Assembly: GCA_910583605.1 (NCBI GenBank)
Contig: CAJTXN010000006.1
Location: forward strand, 103,554 to 167,553
DNA from: an uncultured Lachnospiraceae bacterium
GTDB taxonomy: Bacteria > Bacillota > Clostridia > Lachnospirales > Lachnospiraceae
DNA length: 64,000 bases
Direction: 5' to 3'
Below, piece by piece: positions 54,532-63,947 of this stretch (its first letter is position 1; every line of letters begins with the position of its first letter). A program made the translations under genes and the position numbers. A model generated the notes under the pieces. That model did not search any database, was not told where the DNA came from, and saw only the letters and a program-made list of their open reading frames with translations.

Positions 54532-55536
54532 GTGAATGATAAGGGGATTGCCGTTCTTGAACAATATGGAATTCAGGTAAAAAAAAGCAGTCGGGCAAAG
54601 GGAGCATTTTTGTTGGATACGGATAATGGATATTATCTGATTAAAGAGTTCAGGGGAACAGTAAAGCATTTGGAATTAGAAGAAAGACTGTTGAAAGAAG
54701 TAAGTGATAACAGCTCCCTGTACGTTGATTATCCAATCAGAAATAAGGCGGGTAATCTGCTCAGTGAAGACCTGGATGGAACAAAATATATTCTGAAAAA
54801 ATGGTATCTGGCAAAGGACTGTGAAGTTCGGAATGTCCAGATGTTATATAAGGCGGTATCGGCATTGGCGGTTTTTCACAATACGTCGGCTGAATTTATG
54901 AAAATGGAAGATAAAGAAAATGATGAAAAGAATTTCAACGCTGTTAAGGTGCTCAGTGAGGAGTTTGAAAAGCATAACCGGGAATTGAGAAGGTGCCGTA
55001 ATTTTATCCGTCGGAAAAACCGGAAAAATGAGTTTGAATTAATGGTATTGAACAGTTTTAACCGGTTTTACGACAGGGCGGCAGCTCTGGCCTCGGAATG
55101 CAGCGTGGAATCCTATGTGGAGATGGCGAAAAAGGCAGCTGACAAGGGAAGCATGATTCATGGAGCCTTTAACTATCATAATATTTTATTATGTGATGAC
55201 GGAGCTTTTCTTACAAATTTTGAACACTGCAAATCAGATATTCAGATGAAAGATTTATATGATTTTCTTAGAAAAGTGATGGAAAAACATGGATGGAACA
55301 GGGAACTGGGCCATAAACTTATATCTGAATATTCCAAAGTGAGAAAAATCAGCAATACGGAATTAAATTTTCTGCGGATTTGTCTGTCCTATCCGGAAAA
55401 ATACTGGAAAATTTTAAGCCATTATTATAACAGCGGAAAGGCATGGATACCGGATAAAGATATTGAAAAATTAAAGACTGTCATTCGGCAGGACGGTGAC
55501 AGGGAAAAATTTATACAGAGTCTGTCCGATTTGTAA
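54532..55536 (+). CDS. CotS-like protein with pseudokinase active site
   Basis: A 334-residue protein resembling the CotS/YsxE group of spore-coat kinase-fold proteins. Seen: GYYLIKEF (conserved Lys), FHNTSA, and the catalytic loop region IHGAFNYHN (209-217) followed by LTNFEH. The family has HGDxxxxN and DF(D/G/E): here the catalytic Asp is Ala212 and the metal-binding Asp is Asn229. It is therefore probably inactive as a kinase. GTG start eight bases after GGGAGG. A coat or envelope scaffold role is an inference. Confidence 0.75.
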   Translation: MNDKGIAVLEQYGIQVKKSSRAKGAFLLDTDNGYYLIKEFRGTVKHLELEERLLKEVSDNSSLYVDYPIRNKAGNLLSEDLDGTKYILKKWYLAKDCEVRNVQMLYKAVSALAVFHNTSAEFMKMEDKENDEKNFNAVKVLSEEFEKHNRELRRCRNFIRRKNRKNEFELMVLNSFNRFYDRAAALASECSVESYVEMAKKAADKGSMIHGAFNYHNILLCDDGAFLTNFEHCKSDIQMKDLYDFLRKVMEKHGWNRELGHKLISEYSKVRKISNTELNFLRICLSYPEKYWKILSHYYNSGKAWIPDKDIEKLKTVIRQDGDREKFIQSLSDL

Positions 55537-55589
55537 ATATATCTTAGGATTACAATTTATTACATTTTAATGAATAATACGTTAAGTTT

Positions 55590-55618
55590 TTGACTTTACG
55601 GAATAAATATTATATAAT
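55590..55618 (+). promoter_or_regulatory. Sigma-A promoter for the PEGA lipoprotein
   Basis: TTGACT, 17 bases and a perfect TATAAT lie 44 bases before the start codon. Confidence 0.75.
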
Positions 55619-55661
55619 AAGTCCGTTATGAAGGCTAACAGATTGACTAAGGAGAGGTTTC

Positions 55662-56906
55662 ATGCGTACAAAAGTTATTGGTACCATATCGTTTTGTCTG
55701 ATATGTGCAGCAGCGTTGTTTAGCAGCTGTGCCTCCGACAATGGCAGCAGACAGCCATCCATCAGCGGTGGGAAAGATATAGCGATTATGCCCACGGCAT
55801 CTTCGGAATCTCCGTCCGGTGCAGTTCAGGATAAGAATATGCCGGGACTGGCGGGTATCATACTGGATATTGACACTGAGCAGCAGGCATGTACGGTTCA
55901 AATGCTGGATACATCAAACAAAGTTGTATATAATTATAATGGCGGAACCAATGTTGTCAATCGATATGGAAAACCGATTTTAATAGAACAGATTAGTATT
56001 GGCGAAGTTGTGGAGATAGAATATTCTGATGTGAATAAGAAGCTTACGTCGATTCGGGCCTCTGAAAAGGAATGGGAATACAGCGGCGCCACGAATTTTA
56101 CCATAGATACAGAGAATAAGTCTGTTACCGTGGGAAGTCAGAAATATAATTATACGGAAAATCTGGTAGTGGTTCACGATGGAAGGATTATCGGCATTGA
56201 CAAATTAGATTCGGTAGATGTTATAACACTGAAAGGAAGAGACAAGCAGATTGATTCTATCCTTGTTACCGCAGGACATGGAAATGTGCGGCTGGACAGC
56301 ACGGCTTTCTTTGAAGGCGGATTTGTGGAAATCGGTCCGAAGATTGTAAAAGTCATAACCGAAAATATGGTGATTCCGGTTCCGGCAGGTTCTTATGTAT
56401 TGACCATTACAAAAGATGATACGACAGGTTCGAAAGAAATTCAGGTGGCGGAAAATGAGGAAATTCGGATTAACCTGACGGATTTCCAGAGTGAGGCGGT
56501 ACGATACGGCAGTGTACAGTTTAAGATATCGCCTTCCGGTGCGGAACTTATAATCGACGGAAAGAAAACGGATTATTCCGCACTTGTGGATTTACCATAT
56601 GGAAACCATTCCGTTGTTATTAAAAAAGATGGTTATAGTACTTACAGAGAGACAATTAATATTCAGAATATTCTGACGGAATATGATATTTCATTGATCG
56701 AGAACGGAGAAACTTCGGCACAGACTACAGAAGAGACTACTACATCAAAAGAAGACAAAGATGACACGAAAGATGAAACAACTACCGGGAAAAAGAATCC
56801 GGAGACAACAACCATTAAAAGGAATTTCGGCTCGTTAACGGATGAAACCACGACTTACGATTATGAAAGTGCCTGGTATGGAATTATATCAGACTTTTTG
56901 AAGTAA
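55662..56906 (+). CDS. PEGA-domain lipoprotein
   Basis: A 414-residue lipoprotein. The signal peptide ends in the lipobox LFSSC, so Cys22 would be lipidated and the protein sits outside the membrane. The middle is beta-rich (about 60-285). A PEGA domain (about 290-350; ISPSGAELIIDGK, LPYGNHSVVIKKDGY) follows, then a Thr/Glu/Lys-rich tail (TTEETTTSKEDKDD). PEGA domains often occur on surface or S-layer-associated proteins. AAGGAGAGG precedes the start. Function unknown. Confidence 0.85.
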   Translation: MRTKVIGTISFCLICAAALFSSCASDNGSRQPSISGGKDIAIMPTASSESPSGAVQDKNMPGLAGIILDIDTEQQACTVQMLDTSNKVVYNYNGGTNVVNRYGKPILIEQISIGEVVEIEYSDVNKKLTSIRASEKEWEYSGATNFTIDTENKSVTVGSQKYNYTENLVVVHDGRIIGIDKLDSVDVITLKGRDKQIDSILVTAGHGNVRLDSTAFFEGGFVEIGPKIVKVITENMVIPVPAGSYVLTITKDDTTGSKEIQVAENEEIRINLTDFQSEAVRYGSVQFKISPSGAELIIDGKKTDYSALVDLPYGNHSVVIKKDGYSTYRETINIQNILTEYDISLIENGETSAQTTEETTTSKEDKDDTKDETTTGKKNPETTTIKRNFGSLTDETTTYDYESAWYGIISDFLK

Positions 56907-56987
56907 CTGATAAGTTAAGAATAAAAATGAATTTATATTGAAATGGAAACTGAAACCGCAAAGGATTTCAATACAGGAGGTAAAACA

Positions 56988-58724
56988 ATGAACTACAAAG
57001 AACTTTATGAAGAATGGTTGGGCAATTCTTGTTTTGATGAAGCTACAAAGGCTGAATTAACGGTAATTCGTGATGATGAGAATGAAATTAAAGAGAGATT
57101 TTATCAGGAATTGGAATTTGGTACTGCAGGCTTAAGAGGAATTATCGGTGCAGGAATTAACAGAATGAATGTTTATACTGTCCGAAAGGCGACACAGGGA
57201 CTTGCCAACTATATTCTTAAAGTAGGCGGTGCTGAAAAAGGGGTGGCGATTGCTTATGATTCCAGAAGGATGTCTCCGGAATTTGCGGATGTGGCTGCGC
57301 TTTGTTTAAATGCAAACGGAATTAAAGCTTATGTATTTGAAAGCCTCCGCCCGACACCGGAATTGTCATTTGCGGTTCGTGAATTAAAATGTATTGCGGG
57401 AATTAATATCACTGCAAGCCATAATCCGCCGGAATATAACGGTTATAAGGTATATTGGGAGGATGGTGCACAGATCACACCACCTCATGATACCGGAATT
57501 ATGGCAGAGGTGAAAGCGGTTACAGATTTTGCCACTCTTAAGAGCATGGATAAGGCAGAGGCGGTTCAGGCAGGATTATATCATGTAATCGGTGCAGAAG
57601 TAGATGATAGATATATTGCTGAACTGAAAAAGCAGGTGAAGCATCAGGATTGCATAGATGCGGCACAGAAAGATATTAAGATTGTTTATACACCGCTTCA
57701 TGGTACCGGAAATATTCCGGCCAGAAGGATTCTGAAGGAACTGGGATTTGAAAACGTGTATGTGGTACCGGAACAGGAACTGCCGGACGGTGAATTTCCA
57801 ACCGTCAGCTATCCGAACCCGGAAGCTGCAGAGGCATTTGAACTGGCATTAAAGCTTGCAAAAGAAAAGGATGCCGATCTGGTATTGGCAACGGACCCGG
57901 ATGCAGACCGTCTGGGTGTATATGTAAAGGATAGCAAAACCGGTGATTATATTACGCTGACCGGAAATATGTCGGGCTGTCTGCTGGCAGATTACGAGAT
58001 TGGTCAGATGAAAGAGTTAAACGGACTGCCGGAGGACGGCGCATTAATTAAGACAATTGTTACGACTAATATGGCGGATGCCATTGCAGAGCATTACGGT
58101 GTGAAGCTGATAGAAGTACTGACCGGATTTAAATATATCGGCCAGCAGATTCTTGGATTTGAACGGAACGGAAAGGGAGAATATCTTTTCGGCTTTGAAG
58201 AAAGTTATGGCTGCTTAATCGGCACCCATGCCAGAGATAAGGATGCCATTGTGGCAACCATGGCTCTTTGTGAAGCTGCGGCATACTATAAGACCAAGAA
58301 TATGACACTTTGGGATGCCATGATGGCAATGTACGAAAAGTACGGATATTATAAGGATGATATTCAGTCCATTACATTGAAAGGAATCGAAGGTCTTAAG
58401 AAGATTCAGGAGATTCTGGATACATTGAGGAATAATACACCGGAGAAGTTTGGTAAGTATAAAGTGCTTTCAGCAAGAGATTATAAACTGGATACCATTC
58501 GTGACATGACAACCGGTGAAGTGAAGCCTACCGGTCTTCCTTCTTCGAATGTATTATATTATGACCTGGAAGATAATGCATGGCTTTGTGTAAGACCGTC
58601 CGGTACGGAACCAAAGGTAAAATTCTATTACGGTGTGAAAGGAACTTCTCTGGAGGATGCCAATGCACTCTCCGCAGAACTGGGCAGGGAAGTGATTGAC
58701 ATGATTAATTCCATGTTAGCATAA
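56988..58724 (+). CDS. Phospho-sugar mutase (phosphoglucomutase)
   Basis: A 578-residue alpha-D-phosphohexomutase. Phospho-acceptor Ser144 in TASHNPPEYNGYK, metal loop DPDADRLG, sugar-binding GFEESYG and phosphate-binding RPSGTEPK are all present. It probably interconverts glucose-1-P and glucose-6-P, linking phosphorylase action to glycolysis; phosphomannomutase activity is also possible. Start chosen at the ATG after AGGAGG. The PH-domain gene follows after 20 bases. Confidence 0.94.
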   Translation: MNYKELYEEWLGNSCFDEATKAELTVIRDDENEIKERFYQELEFGTAGLRGIIGAGINRMNVYTVRKATQGLANYILKVGGAEKGVAIAYDSRRMSPEFADVAALCLNANGIKAYVFESLRPTPELSFAVRELKCIAGINITASHNPPEYNGYKVYWEDGAQITPPHDTGIMAEVKAVTDFATLKSMDKAEAVQAGLYHVIGAEVDDRYIAELKKQVKHQDCIDAAQKDIKIVYTPLHGTGNIPARRILKELGFENVYVVPEQELPDGEFPTVSYPNPEAAEAFELALKLAKEKDADLVLATDPDADRLGVYVKDSKTGDYITLTGNMSGCLLADYEIGQMKELNGLPEDGALIKTIVTTNMADAIAEHYGVKLIEVLTGFKYIGQQILGFERNGKGEYLFGFEESYGCLIGTHARDKDAIVATMALCEAAAYYKTKNMTLWDAMMAMYEKYGYYKDDIQSITLKGIEGLKKIQEILDTLRNNTPEKFGKYKVLSARDYKLDTIRDMTTGEVKPTGLPSSNVLYYDLEDNAWLCVRPSGTEPKVKFYYGVKGTSLEDANALSAELGREVIDMINSMLA

Positions 58725-58744
58725 TCGGAAAGGAAGGGATACGC

Positions 58745-59128
58745 ATGGCAGATAAAATCGTCTGGCAGGACAGGAAAAGAATTATTTTCGGGCTGCCCTG
58801 GACATTTACAAAATATAAACTGATGGAAGATAAAATTCAGATTTGTACCGGCTTTTTAAGTAAAAAGGAAGAGGAAATCCGCTTGTACAGAATTATGGAC
58901 AATACCCTTGAAAAACCTTTGGGACAGAGGATTTTTGGTCTTGGTACTATAAAATGTAATTCGGCGGATAAAACGACACCTGTCTTTTATCTGGCACGTA
59001 TTAAGAATGCCGATAAGGTTCGGAATATGCTTTCTGATATGGTGGAAAAAGAACGTACAAGGAAACGGGTATCAGGCAGAGAGTTTATGTCTTATGGTGA
59101 AATGGATGAAGATGACGATTTAAACTAG
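58745..59128 (+). CDS. Bacterial PH-domain protein
   Basis: A 127-residue protein with one bacterial PH-like (bPH2/DUF304) domain: WTFTKYKLMEDKIQICTG, EEEIRLYRIMDN and GLGTIKCNSAD. There is no membrane segment. The tail is acidic (MDEDDDLN). Function unknown. GGAAGGG precedes the start and it lies 20 bases after the mutase, so probably shares its transcript. Confidence 0.82.
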   Translation: MADKIVWQDRKRIIFGLPWTFTKYKLMEDKIQICTGFLSKKEEEIRLYRIMDNTLEKPLGQRIFGLGTIKCNSADKTTPVFYLARIKNADKVRNMLSDMVEKERTRKRVSGREFMSYGEMDEDDDLN

Positions 59129-59171
59129 CATATACATTCTGAAGACAGGACAGAAAGATAAACAAAAAGAT

Positions 59172-59221
59172 GGGTGCTGCAAAATCATTGAAACCAATGA
59201 TTTTGCAGCACCCTGTTTTTA
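59172..59221. terminator. Strong bidirectional terminator
   Basis: A 19-bp perfect stem (from GGGTGCTGCAAAATCATTG) with a 4-base loop is flanked by T-runs on both strands, between the convergent PH-domain and amylase genes. Confidence 0.93.
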
Positions 59222-59244
59222 TTTGGAAATTTAATTCAGATTAA

Positions 59245-61818
59245 TCAGTAATTAGACCAATTTCCGTTATTGTATATTTTGTTCATTCCGTTAATGGTGA
59301 GGTCACCGGTCTGTAAACCGTTTCCATTATTGAAAATGATGTATGTTGCATCGGCTGGTACTTCCAAACGATATACGCCGTTACCTACACTTGTCATTTT
59401 AACACCCGGCCATGTTGATAATTTTGTACTGCTGTCACTCCAGTAGTAAGCATATACATCGTTCCAGTTATTTGTGTTCTTATAGTAGATATAGCTGGTT
59501 GTAGGTTCGTCAGGATCTGTCTGTGTACCGTAATTTGTCCATGTACCGTTATTGTAAAGTTTGTTCAGACCGGAAAGAGTCAGGTCTTCTGTTTTTGAAT
59601 CACCGCCATTGCTAAAAATGATGTATTTTGCATCGGCAGGGATTTTTGTACCATATACATTGTTTTCGGTGGATGACATCTGAACACCCGGCCATGTAGT
59701 CATCTTGGTGTTGTCATCACTCCAGTAGTAAGCGTAAACATTACTCCAGTTCTTTGTATTCTGGAAGAAAATGTTATCATCGGTTGGTACAACCGGTTCA
59801 TCCGGTTCTGTTGGTTTTTCATCTTTGTCTTTGTAAGTCGACCAGCTTCCGTTGTTGTAAAGTTTGTTCAGACCGGAAAGAGTCAGGTCATCGGTTTTTA
59901 AACTTCCGCCATTGCTGAAGATAATATATTTTGCATCAGCAGGAATCTTTGTTCCAAATGCATCGCCGTCTTTTGACATCTGAATACCCGGCCATGTAGT
60001 CATCTTAGTGTTATCATCGCTCCAGTAATAAGCATAAACTTTATTCCAGTTATTTGTGTTCTGATAGAAAATGTTGTTGTCGGTTTCCACCGGTGGATTC
60101 GGTTCGGTTGGAGGTTCAACAACATTATTATAATCAGACCAATTACCGTTTTCAAAAATTTTGTTCATTCCGGCAAGAGTCAGATCATCTGTCTTTAAGT
60201 CACCACCATTGCTGAAGATAATCTGGGTAGCATCGGAAGGGATTCCAACGCTGTATGTGTTATCTCCGGTATTTGTCATCTGAACGCCCGGCCATATAGT
60301 CATTTTCGCATTGCTTTCGCTCCAGAAGTAGGCATAAACATTGTTCCAGTTATTTGTATTTTTGTAGTAAACGGTTCCGTCTGATGTCGGTGGATTCGGC
60401 TCTGAAGGTTTTTCCGGATTCGGATTGATGATCGGAGTATCCTGGCTGTAGATTACAGCAATACCGGTTGAACCAATCTTACCGGAAATAGTGGTAGATG
60501 TAACCGTCCATTTTTCACCTGTGATTTCGTCAACATATGTTCCCGGCTTGGTAGTTCCACCGCCGTTTGGCACTGTTACATTAAAATTACAGCCGGAGCC
60601 TGCTACGATTACGGCGCCTTTCTGACGACATACAACGGCACAGTTGTTACCGGTGGTATAATAGTCAGGCTGTCCGATCATGGCATTGTGGAAGTGGTTT
60701 ACTGCTGCAACTTCTTTGCTTGTAAAGTGAGTACTTCCCTTCTGTCCTGCAAGGATACTGTCTTTGTTGGCAGATGACGGACGGGAGAAGTATAAAGCAG
60801 ATACATCGTCACGGCTTGCTGCAATTGCATATGCACGGTCGATAACGTTCTGGCTCATGGCATTGGAATATCCCCAGTCCTTATTATTTGACCATGTATC
60901 ATGGCTTTCACTCCAGTAGATCAGTTTGTTATTTGAGATACCACGAGCTGCCCAGTTACCGAATGCGGTTGGAACGGTTCCTGCATTAAATGCATCACGA
61001 AGGGTTTTTCCGTAAGAACTGTCTGTAACGGTCATATAATTTGTGTATTCTTTCATCAAACCTTCGTTGCCGCTCTCGCGATCATCCGGACCAACAAGGA
61101 TTTCGCCATAGTGATATAATCCCTGGCTGGTTACTGCAGGCCAGAAATTACAGCCTTCACTCGGTAATCCGATATGTTTTGCTGCATCCCAGCGGATACC
61201 GTCAACGCCTAAACTCTTTAGTTCGTTAATATAGTTTTTAACACGATCTTGTACATAACTGTGTTCACTGTTCAGGTCAGGCATACCGATCTCGCCCTGA
61301 ATAACCTGATAGCGGTCTGCCCAGTTGGATACGGTACCGTATGTATGCCAGTACTGTCTGTCCTTCAGATCATTCTGGATATTGGAATGATCACCGGCAA
61401 GATGGTTGGCAACAACGTCAACGATTACTTTGATACCGTATTTATCAGCTTCCTGACAAAGAGAACGAAGGTCGTCTTTTGTACCCAGATCGTTTGTAGC
61501 TACATAAAATCCAAGAGGCTGATAGAGCCACCACCAAACACCTGAGCCTGCACCAGGCTGTGCAGGGGATGTCTGAACGGATGTAAAACCTGCGGCTGCA
61601 ATATTAGGAAGTTCGTTTTTAATGTCATTGTATTTCCAGTCAAAACAGTGCAAGATGGTGCCGTCCTGTATATTACTTGCAAGTCCGTAGTTGTCTTCTG
61701 CCTTTGTGGTATAATTAACAGTATTCGGAATGGAAGCAAGACCTGCGCATACCAAACAAAGAGTTAAGACGATACCCAACACTTTGTATTTAAAGCTGCG
61801 TTTTAATTTGTTTTTCAT
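59245..61818 (-). CDS. Secreted GH13 alpha-amylase with four CBM26 modules
   Basis: An 857-residue secreted starch-degrading enzyme. Signal peptide about 1-40. GH13 barrel about 45-400 with blocks DVVANH (134-139), nucleophile Asp211 in IRWDAAKH, acid/base Glu239 in YGEILVG and Asp307 in SESHDT, all intact; a C-terminal beta domain ends near 460. Four CBM26 starch-binding modules follow at about 482-562, 582-662, 682-763 and 776-857 (each YxNTxNWxxVYAYxWS, WPGxxM, IIFxNG). Pro/Glu/Thr linkers separate the modules. No cell-wall anchor is seen, so it is probably released. AAGGAG is 14 bases before the start, an unusually long spacing. No clear catabolite-control site was found. Confidence 0.95.
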   Translation of the reverse strand: MKNKLKRSFKYKVLGIVLTLCLVCAGLASIPNTVNYTTKAEDNYGLASNIQDGTILHCFDWKYNDIKNELPNIAAAGFTSVQTSPAQPGAGSGVWWWLYQPLGFYVATNDLGTKDDLRSLCQEADKYGIKVIVDVVANHLAGDHSNIQNDLKDRQYWHTYGTVSNWADRYQVIQGEIGMPDLNSEHSYVQDRVKNYINELKSLGVDGIRWDAAKHIGLPSEGCNFWPAVTSQGLYHYGEILVGPDDRESGNEGLMKEYTNYMTVTDSSYGKTLRDAFNAGTVPTAFGNWAARGISNNKLIYWSESHDTWSNNKDWGYSNAMSQNVIDRAYAIAASRDDVSALYFSRPSSANKDSILAGQKGSTHFTSKEVAAVNHFHNAMIGQPDYYTTGNNCAVVCRQKGAVIVAGSGCNFNVTVPNGGGTTKPGTYVDEITGEKWTVTSTTISGKIGSTGIAVIYSQDTPIINPNPEKPSEPNPPTSDGTVYYKNTNNWNNVYAYFWSESNAKMTIWPGVQMTNTGDNTYSVGIPSDATQIIFSNGGDLKTDDLTLAGMNKIFENGNWSDYNNVVEPPTEPNPPVETDNNIFYQNTNNWNKVYAYYWSDDNTKMTTWPGIQMSKDGDAFGTKIPADAKYIIFSNGGSLKTDDLTLSGLNKLYNNGSWSTYKDKDEKPTEPDEPVVPTDDNIFFQNTKNWSNVYAYYWSDDNTKMTTWPGVQMSSTENNVYGTKIPADAKYIIFSNGGDSKTEDLTLSGLNKLYNNGTWTNYGTQTDPDEPTTSYIYYKNTNNWNDVYAYYWSDSSTKLSTWPGVKMTSVGNGVYRLEVPADATYIIFNNGNGLQTGDLTINGMNKIYNNGNWSNY
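59248..60375 (-). repeat. Four tandem CBM26-coding repeats
   Basis: Four units of about 240 bases plus linkers encode the CBM26 modules of the amylase. Units 2 and 3 (about 59530-60075) are the most alike in DNA (for example CCGGCCATGTAGTCATCTT in both), pointing to a recent duplication or gene conversion. Confidence 0.85.
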
Positions 61819-62207
61819 TTTTTCTACCTATTCTCCTTACTTTTTGATTAAAAACAATCAGAAAATGTACTAAAAGAACTTCCGGAAATAATACCGTGTC
61901 AGTAAGGAATATAAAGAAAAGAGTTTGTTGGAATTTACAAAAATGAAATAATCTTTTGTGTTTCAAAATGATTATAATCAATATGCACAATAACCGATAA
62001 AATACGTATGGAATTTTGTATTTTATTGCCATTGATTTTTATCCGAAAATCCTTATAATATAAGATATTGTAAATTCACCTCCTTCATGTATGGTTTGTT
62101 TAAAGTAATTCACATTCCACAAACTCAATTACTGACATGACATTTCATACAGTTTAGTTGATAGCAAGGTTTTATTTGGTAATAAGAGCAGTTGCTATCA
62201 GAAGGTT

Positions 62208-62235
62208 TTGACACAGTACAAATAAATACTAAAAT
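62208..62235 (+). promoter_or_regulatory. Orphan sigma-A-like promoter
   Basis: A perfect TTGACA, 16 bases, then TAAAAT, with no gene before the hairpin-plus-T-run at 62389-62417. A transcript of about 175 bases would result. Confidence 0.4.
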
Positions 62236-62388
62236 GCGTGAAAAGTCAGAAAAATAGTATGAATTTCCAGTTTTTATTCTTTGGTTTTAGTATACAATAT
62301 TGGATTTTAGTAGTCAAGAAGAAATAATGACAAACTTACATTGAAAAAATGAAAATCTTTTATAATTATATGATATTTCTGAGCCAGG

Positions 62389-62417
62389 CATATATTGCGA
62401 AATATATGTCTTTTTTT
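62389..62417 (+). terminator. Orphan terminator
   Basis: CATATATT pairs with AATATATG around a short loop and is followed by TCTTTTTTT. No coding gene ends before it. Confidence 0.5.
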
Positions 62418-62481
62418 GATGATAAATGTATGCCATACAGATTATATACAGAGTGGAGAATACATATACAAACTATTCCTA

Positions 62482-62510
62482 TTGACTTTATAATACATAG
62501 ATAGTATTAT
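62482..62510 (+). promoter_or_regulatory. Promoter of the zinc-ribbon gene
   Basis: TTGACT, 17 bases, TATTAT. The -10 ends two bases before an upstream ATG at 62512, which therefore cannot be the translation start. Confidence 0.65.
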
Positions 62511-62562
62511 TATGGAAAAAAATGGAATTTTATTAAATAATAAACAAAGGATGGAAAATAAG

Positions 62563-63393
62563 ATGGCTATAATTAAGTGCCCGGAATGCGGACAGGATGT
62601 TTCAGACAAAGCAAGAATTTGTATTCACTGCGGAATTACTTTAAATGAGGAAACTTTGAAAAAAGAACTAAAGTGTACAAAATGTGGAGAGATATTATCA
62701 GAACAGGATAATTTTTGTATAAAATGCGGCTCTCCGGTGATGAAGCCGAATCAAGCTGAAGCAGGGAAGCAGCAGACGAGAGTCATGAATATTGATAAAT
62801 CAAAAAAGAAAAAGATACTGATTATATGTATTGCTGTAGCAATGGCGGTATGTATTATCGGAGGCGTTGGATTTAAGCTGTTCTGGGATTATAGAACAGA
62901 ACAAAATTATAAAAATACTTATAACAATTATATAGAAGATTTAAGAAAAGTACAATTATTAATGCTGACCAGCGGCAGCAAAGCGGAAACTCTTTGTAAT
63001 CTTACACTAAATGTTTGGGGGAATACAATTCATGAAAAAAGAAATTCAAAAACGGATAAATATACCAGACCGAAAGGATATTTTGTTAGCGATTTTAATG
63101 AAGCTATAGTGAATTTGTATTCGGATTCCGATACAGAAGAAACTGTTACTGAGATTAAGAATGATTTGTCCTCTGTTAAAGAGTTGATAAAGAAGTTACA
63201 AGATCCTCCGGCTAAATTAGAGAAATGTTACGATACGGTATCAGATTTATATGAGGCATATAAGACATTGACAGATTTGGCGGTAAGCCCGTCAGGAAGT
63301 TATAATTCTTTTAGCAGTCAAATTGACAAAACGGTATCTGATTTTACGTTATCTTATGATAAACTGGATAATCAGATTCCGGAAAAAAAGTAA
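62563..63393 (+). CDS. Double zinc-ribbon membrane protein
   Basis: A 276-residue protein. Two N-terminal zinc ribbons: C6-C9-C20-C23 (CPECGQD) and C38-C41-C52-C55 (CTKCGEI). One membrane segment (about 85-106) is followed by a 165-residue outside domain, helical, with no known family. Start chosen at the ATG eight bases after AAAGGATGG, because the promoter lies too close for the earlier ATG. Similar layouts sense envelope or drug stress, but this is not shown here. It ends at a strong terminator. Confidence 0.82.
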   Translation: MAIIKCPECGQDVSDKARICIHCGITLNEETLKKELKCTKCGEILSEQDNFCIKCGSPVMKPNQAEAGKQQTRVMNIDKSKKKKILIICIAVAMAVCIIGGVGFKLFWDYRTEQNYKNTYNNYIEDLRKVQLLMLTSGSKAETLCNLTLNVWGNTIHEKRNSKTDKYTRPKGYFVSDFNEAIVNLYSDSDTEETVTEIKNDLSSVKELIKKLQDPPAKLEKCYDTVSDLYEAYKTLTDLAVSPSGSYNSFSSQIDKTVSDFTLSYDKLDNQIPEKK

Positions 63394-63433
63394 AGTAAGT
63401 CAAAATCACTACTGAAAGTAAATGTAAGATTGG

Positions 63434-63469
63434 ATTTAAAAACGCACCTTTACTGGTGCGTTTTTAAAT
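63434..63469. terminator. Bidirectional terminator
   Basis: TTTAAAAACGCACC pairs with GGTGCGTTTTTAAA around a 6-base loop between two convergent genes. Confidence 0.92.
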
Positions 63470-63506
63470 TGTATAATTTAACAAACTATCACATAAAACT
63501 ATGGGA

Positions 63507-63947
63507 TTAGTTTTCATGTGCATGATTATATATAGCCTGTATTTCTTCCGGCAGATGGTCCGGCAGCATTTGATTTATCCGCTCCTCCGTTCCGTCTTTG
63601 ATTGCCTGTTCATAATACCAGCATTTAAAACGGATCATATCCAATACCTTTTCCATTTTCCGAATTTCATTTTCCGCAATTTCTTTCTGACGCAGAAAAA
63701 AATCTCTTCTTTGGGAATATGTACTGCTTTCCTGGGAACACCATTCCATAAACACTTTTATATCTTTAATTTCTACTCCGGATTTTTTTAAACATTCGAT
63801 TACCCGGAGGGCTTCAATTTCTTTATCACTAAATCTGCGGATTCCAGAAGAACGTTCCAGATTGGGAAACAATCCTTCTTTGTCATAATAGCGGAGAGTG
63901 GATACCGGCAGATGAAACATTTCGGAGACCTGACCTATTGTATACAT
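63507..63947 (-). CDS. MerR-family transcriptional regulator
   Basis: A 146-residue regulator: MerR winged helix at the N-terminus (YTIGQVSEMFHLPVSTLRYY, GIRRFSDKEI), then a long dimerisation helix (about 75-120) and a short end. There are no metal-binding cysteines in the usual MerR positions, so a small-molecule or redox ligand is more likely. The ribosome site is weak. Its target is probably the gene beyond the right window edge or itself. Confidence 0.9.
   Translation of the reverse strand: MYTIGQVSEMFHLPVSTLRYYDKEGLFPNLERSSGIRRFSDKEIEALRVIECLKKSGVEIKDIKVFMEWCSQESSTYSQRRDFFLRQKEIAENEIRKMEKVLDMIRFKCWYYEQAIKDGTEERINQMLPDHLPEEIQAIYNHAHEN

Larger units (their letters stand above)
61819..62562. 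other. 744-base gene-free region upstream of amylase
   Basis: No credible gene. On the minus strand a TATAAT at 61971-61976 is a possible amylase -10 without a good -35. On the plus strand it holds a promoter (62208-62235), a terminator-like hairpin (62389-62417) and the promoter of the zinc-ribbon gene (62482-62510). TGATAGCAA/TTGCTATCA (62159-62200) is a 9-bp stem. The region is very AT-rich. Confidence 0.6.

Noticed and set aside
59248..60375. Tandem repeats as CRISPR or satellite
   Set aside because: They are in frame and encode CBM26 modules; there are no spacers.
62079..62096. Perfect Shine-Dalgarno sequence on the minus strand
   Set aside because: AAGGAGGTGA is followed by no start codon opening a frame of useful length; the in-frame reading ends after a few codons.
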